Positions 57,335 through 64,000 of a stretch of DNA of 64,000 nucleotides are shown piece after piece. The notes under the pieces are model-generated. The model was not told where the DNA came from, did no database searches, and saw only the letters and a program-made list of their open reading frames with translations. The position numbers and the translations under genes are program-made. How positions within the stretch are numbered: the first letter of the stretch is position 1; every line of letters starts with the position of its first letter. Source of the DNA: Lamellibrachia satsuma (lineage: Eukaryota > Annelida > Polychaeta > Sabellida > Siboglinidae); contig BSQZ01000070.1 in assembly GCA_033239005.1 (NCBI GenBank), forward strand, positions 2,169,617 through 2,233,616. The letters run 5' to 3'.

Positions 57335-57885
57335 GGCAGCGATAGTGTAAATAACAGGTGGGTTGTGACGGACTTGGATCTTAAGTAAAACAAGTGTCGT
57401 GAATGACCCTTACTACAGTTGAGTATTGGGGTCAGTTTTAACACTTTTTACACTGCTTCGAGTTGCGATGTGCCAGATTGTTTCATCTGGTTGAAGTAGC
57501 TTTATAATTTTATACTTCCTGGTAGACGAACAGCAGCATTGCCATTGGCTACAACAACAACGATTCATGACGAAGCGACAGGCGGCGATCTTAGTTGTTC
57601 GAAATTAGTTGTTACATAGTTGGTTCTAGTTGCAAAGTTGGTTTACAGCACTGGGCACGTTCTGTTAACTGACTAGTCTGTATACGTATATATTTGATGT
57701 TACCAAGCAGAAACAGATGGTCTTATTAAATTATATGTCCTGAGCTGAGGCGGCCTTTTACGTTTTTAGAACAAAACTAACGCCAAGCCGACTTTCTAGA
57801 TGCTGGGACTGAGACTGGTCACTGCTAGGATACGTGTCTTCCTCAGTCGTTATTTTACTTGGGACCCAATTACCAAGACGGGGCG
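57335..57885. other. No gene recognised
   Basis: Unique-looking sequence. No feature supported. Confidence 0.5.
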
Positions 57886-58505
57886 TGGTGGTTGTGCACG
57901 TGGTAGAGCATCAGACTTTTGGTCGAGGGGACCGGGGTTCAAAATACCTGTGGTAGAGCATTGGACTTTTGGTCGAGGGACAGGGTTCAAAACCACATGT
58001 GGTAGAACGTCGGACTTTTGGTCGAGGGGACCGGGGTTCAAAACCACCTGTGGTAGAGCGTTGGACTTTTGGTCGAGGGGACCGGGGTTCAAAACCACCT
58101 GTGGTAGAGCGTTGGACTTTTGGTCTTTGGTCGAGGGGACCGGGGTTCAAAACCACCTGTGGTAGAGCGTCAGACTTTTGGTCGAGGGGACCGGGGTTCA
58201 AAACCACCTGTGGTAGAGCATTGGACTTTTTGTCGAGGGACAGGGTTCAAAACCACCTGTGGTAGAGCGTTGGACTTTTGGTCGAGGGACAGGGTTCAAA
58301 ACCACCTGTGGTAGAGCGTTGGACTTTTGGTCGAGGGACAGGGTTCAAAACCACCTGTGGTAGAGCATTGGACTTTTGGTCGAGGGACAGGGTTCAAAAC
58401 CACCTGTGGTAGAGCGTTGGACTTTTGGTCGAGGGACAGTTTTCAAAACCACCTGTGGTAGAGCATCGGACTTTTTGGTCGAGGGGACCGGGGTTTAAAA
58501 CCACC
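57885..58505 (+). repeat. Tandem array of tRNA-Lys-like SINE heads, ~12 units
   Basis: 48-51-bp units of GTGGTAGAGCGTTGGACTTT, TGGTCGAGGGGACC, GGGGTTCAAAACCACCT. Each holds a tRNA D-loop end, an anticodon loop CTTTTGG (UUU, Lys-like), and a GGTTCAAAACC B box. The first unit has extra 5' sequence (GTGGTTGTGCACGTGG) that could supply a box A. Units lack the acceptor stem, so these are not tRNA genes. The last unit runs into a SINE body. Confidence 0.85.
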
Positions 58506-58640
58506 TCTGCCATTTCGAAGCTTGGGCAACTCTGTTTACCCCACTTTGCCTGTGTCTTTCAGAAGAGACAGTAAAAGCCGCTGGTCCCTTCTACCTGGTG
58601 CCTGTGCCAGGGGAAGTAAAAGACCCCACAGAGGGTGGAA
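58506..58640 (+). mobile_element. SINE body downstream of the tRNA-like array
   Basis: Starts CCATTTCGAAGCTTGGGCAA, then TTTACCCCACTTTGCCTGTG, close to the TTCGAAGCTTAGGCAA and TTTACCCTACTTTGCCTCAG words of the two SINEs in UTP6. It continues AAAAGCCGCTGGTCCCTTC, GTGCCAGGGGAAGTAAAAG and ends near GACCCCACAGAGGG. Together with one head unit this makes a SINE of about 190 bp. Confidence 0.65.
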
Positions 58641-59995
58641 AAATGGAAAATAAGGAAAACTCTGAAAATAAACCACTCCTATGTTAGATCAATTGAGGGC
58701 TGTTTGGAAATAAATGTCATAAGTCAAGACGGAACTGACATTGACGAGGTTATCCGAGCCTCAAGGCATACACGCTGTTACACAGTCCCTAATGTTGAGA
58801 GCCAGGTTTTACACCAAATTGTGTGGCTGGTCTGGTTCTTTAACCCAGAACTCTGGTGTGTAGTCTTCTGCCTTTCACTTACCCTCAATATGCTGAGCCT
58901 GACGGAGCAAGCAGTCTGGCGGGTGAACTGGAACTATTATATGTTATATACTGTGCAATTTAGAATGAAATATATCCATTTATGATATTATAAAAAAGTC
59001 ATCTCTTAAAATGTGGAATACCAACAGTGGCCATGGCTTCTTTGAACAAAATAAAAATAAAGTCTCAGATGAATTGTTTTTAATGTTCTTCTTCGTTTTT
59101 ATACAAAATGAACCCAATCTGTATATTTTCAATAATTTATCTCTTTTTCGAAAAAGTTACATTTTAGTGGTGAAGTGATGTTTTTTTACTGAGTCACATA
59201 TAGCAACAAAATTGCAGTGATGTAAACTCTACATTGTTGTCTGGAAACATTTAATCACCTACAGATTACACATGCATGCGTGCAGAAAATATTTCTGGTC
59301 ACCATGAATCAGCAAAATTACTTCTTTCATTGATTGAGCAAAAACGTTTTTGCCATGTATAACATGCATTGATAATGAACATAGCCCCTGCTCACAGAAT
59401 GGGGGGGAGAGAAAGTATATGAACATACACAAGCAATTTCATTGATTTGTATTACTAAGTTCTTTTTAAAGTACAGCATATGAGGCACCAAACACATCTA
59501 GGAATATGAATTGATGAACAATTATAAAGCAAAGTTGATTTCTCATTTTAACTGTAAATGTCATTTCTGTAAGTTATTTTATTCAGTTTTTACCTGTGTT
59601 TTTTTATAAGGCATTTACTGTTTACAAACTGGGCAAATAGATCCAGTACTTTTGATTGGTCAGCCGTATTATTGCTCCTAAGCTGGAAAATATAGTTTTT
59701 GCTAAAAACCAACAGTCACTTCAAAGCCATTGTTATGGTTGTAAAGGGTCCTTGACATAAAACTCTCTCATTTCATAGTGGCACCGTGTGACTCACCTGT
59801 TTTCAAGTAAGGTCATTTATATGTGGGTGTGTCAACATACATTCATGGTTCTTCCATTTAAGTGTACAGATAGAGATCTACCTGGGGCTGTAGGTTTAAA
59901 CACTCAGTTTAGATTGCTGCACAACTTATATTTGTGAAGGAAGATTTATTCAGTTGTTACACAATTTTTCTTGTGATATGCTGGTAGTTAGTTCA
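58641..59995. other. No gene recognised
   Basis: The ORF at 58635-58985 shows no domain and has a composition like its surroundings. No RNA genes seen. Confidence 0.5.
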
Positions 59996-59996
59996 A

Positions 59997-60176
<180 letters not shown>

Positions 60177-60489
60177 CAAACAATATCGGCATATGTCAAT
60201 GTTTTATTTCTTTCAACCTTTGTGGATTGTAGCTAGCCTTGTATAGAATTATAACTGGACAGTATTTTATACAATATTTCTGAATTAAAGTTCTATACTA
60301 TATAAAAATCATGTTTATAGTTGTTGATGAACCGTGCTCTTAATCTGATCATTCAGGCATTCAATTAACCATCTTGTGTAATGTTGCACTTTATAATTAT
60401 AACATCTAATATAATACAATTGCACATCAAGAATCTATATTATTCTTCTTCATATATCAGGCCTATCCCGTTTGGGCCATTGACTCCTA

Positions 60490-61395
60490 TCACTCAGCAA
60501 TCTCCCGTGGGAGCTGTTGACATCCTCATGTCACTCTGCATCCTTGCCAACTCCCTGTGGGGGCCGTTGACATCCTCCTGTCACTCCAAGTCCTTGTTGT
60601 CTCCCATCGTGGGGGCCGTTGACATCCTCCTGTCACTCCAAGTCTTTGCTGTCTCCCGTTGGGGCCGTCGACATCCTCCTGTCACTCTGAGTCCTTGCTG
60701 TCTCCCGTTGGGGCCGTTGACATCCTCCTGTCACTCCGAGTCCTTGCTGTCTCCCATTGGGGCCGTTGACATCTTCCTGTCACTCTGAGTCCTTGCTGTC
60801 TCCCGTTGGGGCCGTTGACATCCTCCTATCACTATGAGTCATTGCTGTCTCCTATTGGGGCTGTTGACATCCTCCTGTCACTCTGAGTCCTTGCTGTCTC
60901 CCGTTGGGGCCGTTGACATCATCCTGTCACTCTGAGTTCTTGCTGTCTCCCGTTGGGGCCGTTGACATCTTCCTGTCACTCTGAGTCCTTGCTGTCTCCC
61001 GTTGGGGCTGTTGACATCCTCCTGTCACTCCGAGTCCTTGCTGTCTCCCGTTGGGGCCGTTGACATCCTCCTGTCACTCTGAGTTCTTGCTGTCTCCCGT
61101 TGGGGCCGTTGACATCATCCTGTCACTCTGAGTCCTTGCTGTCTCCCGTTGGGGCCGTTGACATCCTCCTGTCACTCTGAGTCCTTGCTGTCTCCCGTTG
61201 GGGCCGTTGACATCCTCCTGTCACTCTGAGTTCTTGTTGTCTCCCGTTGGGGCCGTTGACATCCTCCTGTCACTCTGAGTTCTTGCTGTCTCCCGTTGGG
61301 GCCGTTGACATCCTCCTGTCACTCTGAGTCCTTGCTGTCTCCCGTTGGGGCTGTTGACATCCTCCTTTCACTCCGAGTCCTTGCTGTCTGCCGTG
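60490..61395. repeat. 49-bp minisatellite, ~18 copies
   Basis: Unit GTCCTTGCTGTCTCCCGTTG, GGGCCGTTGACATCCTCCTG, TCACTCTGA. It has the same period as the arrays at 10520 and 45486 but unrelated sequence. Confidence 0.95.
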
Positions 61396-61704
61396 CAATG
61401 TGCAGCCTCAGGTTGTCCACTGCCTCACGTTGTTGATCCAGGCAGTTTGACTTGACATGTTCTTCTCTCGACCTTCAACTGATGTTAAGACTAGCCTGTG
61501 GCTTCATCTTTTCTAGTGTCCATATTTTGATATGTTCCACCGCTTTGGCAGTGCTACCAGACCTTTGTCGTCAGACACAACAACCTGTAGTCTGGCCCAG
61601 ACTTCTTTTTGTCTGTCTTTTTCACGGCCAAATTTTATTAACCTTATATAGGGCCATGCTCCAGACTAATTGTATCTTCAGACACAACCCAATCTCTGTT
61701 GAAT

Positions 61705-62935
61705 TCATACCACCAAAACTGCTTAATTAAGGAAATTGTTGAGCAAATTAGTACACCACTTGCAAAATTGATTAATTGGTCACTAAAAGAAGGAATAGTT
61801 CCTTCAGAATGGAAAGAAGCAAACATTATGTCACAATTTAAGAAGAGATCGAGGAACAAGCCAGAAAATTACAGACCAGTTAAAGTTTAACTGAGTTTAA
61901 CATCAGTTGTATGTAAATTACTTGAAACATTAATTAGAGACCACATGGTGGAATTCCTTGTAAAACATAATTTAATAAATACATCTCAACATGGGTTCCT
62001 AAAAGCAAGGTCATGTCTAACCAATCTCTCAAGCGCCACACCAAAGATTGTTACTTAAACTAAAAGCCCAAGGTATAGGTAATGATGTAAACAACTGGAT
62101 AGAAAAGTGGCTTACACACAGTAGACAGAGAGTAATAGTAGATGGTGAGATTTCAAACTGGAAACCGGTTTTGAGTGGGGTACCACAAGGATCAGTATTA
62201 GGCCCTATACTGTTTTTAATATATATAAAAATGATTTAGAAGATGACATATCTAGCAAAGCACTAAAATTTGCAGATGACACAAAAGTATTCAGAAAGGT
62301 TACAAATGATATAGATAAACAAAATTTACAGGATGATCTAGATAAATTAGTTAAATGGTCAGAAAAGTGGCAAATGTTATTCAATTTTGGGAAGTGTAAA
62401 TGTATACACATAGGACATGGAAACATGGACGAAGAATATAAAATGGGGGATGCTGTACTAGGTAGAACCACACAAGAAAAGGACTTAGGAGTAACATTTA
62501 GTGCTGACATGAAAGTTTCAGAGCAATTTGGGATTGCTGCTTCAAAAAGATATAAAATTCTAGGGCTAATTAGGAGAACTATCATTAAAAGGAGAAACGG
62601 CTAATTGTACCCCTGTACAAAGCAATAGTTAGACCACATTTGGAATATTGTATACAATCATGGAGGCCGTATCGTAAAAAGGACATAGACAAGCTAGAAA
62701 GAATACAACAAAGAGTAACTAAAATGATTCCAGAATTGAGAGACCTTAGTTACGAAAGTCACTTATTACAATGTGGTTTGACAACACTAGAGACCAGGAG
62801 ACTAAGAGGAGACCAAATAGATGTGTTTAAAATAGTGAATAGTTACGATGTTGATAGGAATATGTTCTTCAAACTTAAAGAAAGCAGTAGAACCAGAGGA
62901 CTATTCTTGCAAGACTTCCAATTTGAGATGTGATT
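61705..62935 (+). pseudogene. CR1/L2-like LINE copy, decayed ORF2
   Basis: Same family as 51790-55045. It reads IPPKLL, LINWSLKEGIVPSEWKEANI, LVKHNLINTSQHGFLKARSC, then an internal deletion at about 62023-62035 that removes motif A (the DFQKAFDK block), continuing [111 protein letters not shown] and TTLETRRLRGDQIDVFKI. Frame breaks lie near 61890, 62020, 62225 and 62595. Dead. Confidence 0.87.
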
Positions 62936-63019
62936 TAAGTTAACAAGTTGGTGAGTAGTATAGCTATAAACTGTGACAGACATGTCGTGTTTAATCAATG
63001 TTTTATGTTTTTTGAAGAA

Positions 63020-63240
63020 ATTATGGGTAGATGGGTGGGTAGATGATGGATCACCAGTGGATGTTGTCTACTTTGATTTTCAGAAAGCTTTGGATAAGAT
63101 GCTACATGATCGATAGAAAAATAGTTTACAGACAGAAGACAGAGAGTAATAGTAGATGGGAAGATTTCAAACTGGAAACCAGTTTTGAGTGTGACACCAC
63201 AGAGTTTGACAGGGATCAGCATTTGGACTTATATTATTCT
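63020..63240 (+). pseudogene. LINE fragment, same family, left part
   Basis: Reads WVDDGSPVDVVYFDFQKALD (motif A with F to L) then, after a short internal deletion, QKTESNSRW.../[21 protein letters not shown] text from the GVPQGSVLG region. Ends at a junction near 63241. Confidence 0.75.
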
Positions 63241-63897
63241 TAAAGGTCCCTCCTCAATTTTATTTTTTTGCTAGTCTCATTTCAAATTAATTTTGCCAGT
63301 TTTTTTGCGAAATATCAAACCTACCTAGTGTCCTCTGCCACATGCTAGCTCATTTGTGCAACTTTTATATGTAGTTTTTGTGAAATAATTACACAAACTA
63401 TTAAATTACTGAATGTTTGGACAAACATTAATTAAAATGGAAATTCCAAAAGCTCACTGATTTCATCCTTGGTGAAATTTCATAACTTTGTCATGTGATC
63501 TGCGAGAGGATAGAAGTCACGCCGATGATTGGCATTGACCTGCAAAATGTTTACCATTTCGGATATCCAGTATTTTGAGCCTTACCAAATATAATGACTA
63601 AAGTAAATTTTTTTTATGATTTTGAAGAAAAAAAATTATTCAATCAACTGCAAATGTTAATAAATCTATTTATACACTACATATTTGGACAACAATGAAC
63701 CGGATTCACGATAGATTAAATTAGTTTAGGATGGAGTTTTAATATAAATGTATATACAGGTAACTACAGGTATGTACAGGTATGTATTTATGTATGCATT
63801 GTATGTATGTCTGCATGCATGCATATATATGTATATATATATATGTATGTGTGTGTGTGCATGCAGCATGCACACATGCACACATGCACGCACACAT
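63241..63897. other. ~655-bp insert interrupting a LINE copy
   Basis: LINE text stops near 63241 before the YINDL block and resumes at 63898 with NDLEDHI, so the intervening DNA looks inserted. It is AT-rich, non-coding, and ends in a TATG/TGTG/CACA-rich microsatellite (63770-63897). No clear inverted repeats were found. Confidence 0.55.
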
Positions 63898-64000
63898 ATA
63901 AATGATTTGGAAGATCATATATTATTAACAGTATTGAAATTCACAATTGGGACAAAAGTATTCAGAAAAGTTAAAAGAGATGCATAGACTAGGCAAATAA
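63898..64000 (+). pseudogene. LINE fragment, same family, right part
   Basis: Reads NDLEDHILLTVLKFTIGTKV and FRKVKRD. It matches NDL.D.I....LKFADDTKLFRKV with the catalytic ADD lost. Runs to the window edge. Confidence 0.72.

Noticed and set aside
57885..58505. A cluster of tRNA-Lys genes
   Set aside because: Units are about 50 bp, lack an acceptor stem and a full D-arm, and are fused in tandem; they fit repeated SINE heads instead.
58635..58985. 116-codon ORF as a possible gene
   Set aside because: No recognisable domain, no splice or promoter context, and it begins inside the end of a SINE body.

Overview
This window is nuclear DNA from an animal. It has split genes with GT-AG introns, two genes with clear metazoan orthologues, several non-LTR retrotransposon families, hAT-, piggyBac-, pogo- and Merlin-type DNA transposon remains, tRNA-derived SINEs, and an unusually dense population of minisatellites. 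The compactness of the conserved exons, the repeat content and a SINE body resembling the widely shared eumetazoan (Nin-DC-like) type suggest a marine invertebrate such as a lophotrochozoan, cephalochordate or cnidarian. I cannot name the species from sequence alone.

Two real genes were reconstructed exon by exon, and both keep reading frame across every junction. (1) A BTB-BACK-Kelch (KLHL family) gene lies on the + strand: seven coding exons from 7945 to 15647, 621 residues, with one GC-AG intron. (2) UTP6, a small-subunit processome component of ribosome biogenesis, lies on the - strand: 22 coding exons from 55283 down to 18860, 595 residues, including a 21-nt microexon. The two genes converge tail to tail, with about 3.2 kb of minisatellites and unmarked sequence between them. 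A 152-codon ORF with a membrane segment (33079-33537, +) sits inside the largest UTP6 intron and may be a small nested gene.

Layout: 1-720, broken pogo-type transposase; 0.8-2.8 kb, simple and tandem repeats; 2.8-7.0 kb, two RTE-type LINE fragments; 7.9-15.65 kb, the KLHL gene, whose introns hold a 1.3-kb 49-bp minisatellite and a LINE tail; 15.9-18.05 kb, two arrays with E-box cores; 18.86-55.28 kb, UTP6, with introns holding about twenty arrays, two SINEs, several LINE fragments, a 1.38-kb hAT-like element, and a hAT-like element with a piggyBac-like element nested in it; 55.5-61.4 kb, more arrays, including about a dozen tandem copies of a tRNA-Lys-like SINE head; 61.7-64 kb, two decayed copies of the LINE family that also sits in UTP6 intron 1.

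The most unusual signal is a recurring architecture. At three exons in two unrelated genes on opposite strands (KLHL exon 6, UTP6 exon 15, UTP6 exon 18) the 3' end of the exon together with its 5' splice site has been tandemly amplified into the downstream intron. This creates rows of five to eight near-identical exon-end/donor units. At UTP6 exon 15 the 72-bp unit matches the exon's 24 codons and stays open in frame, so each extra donor could add 24 residues.
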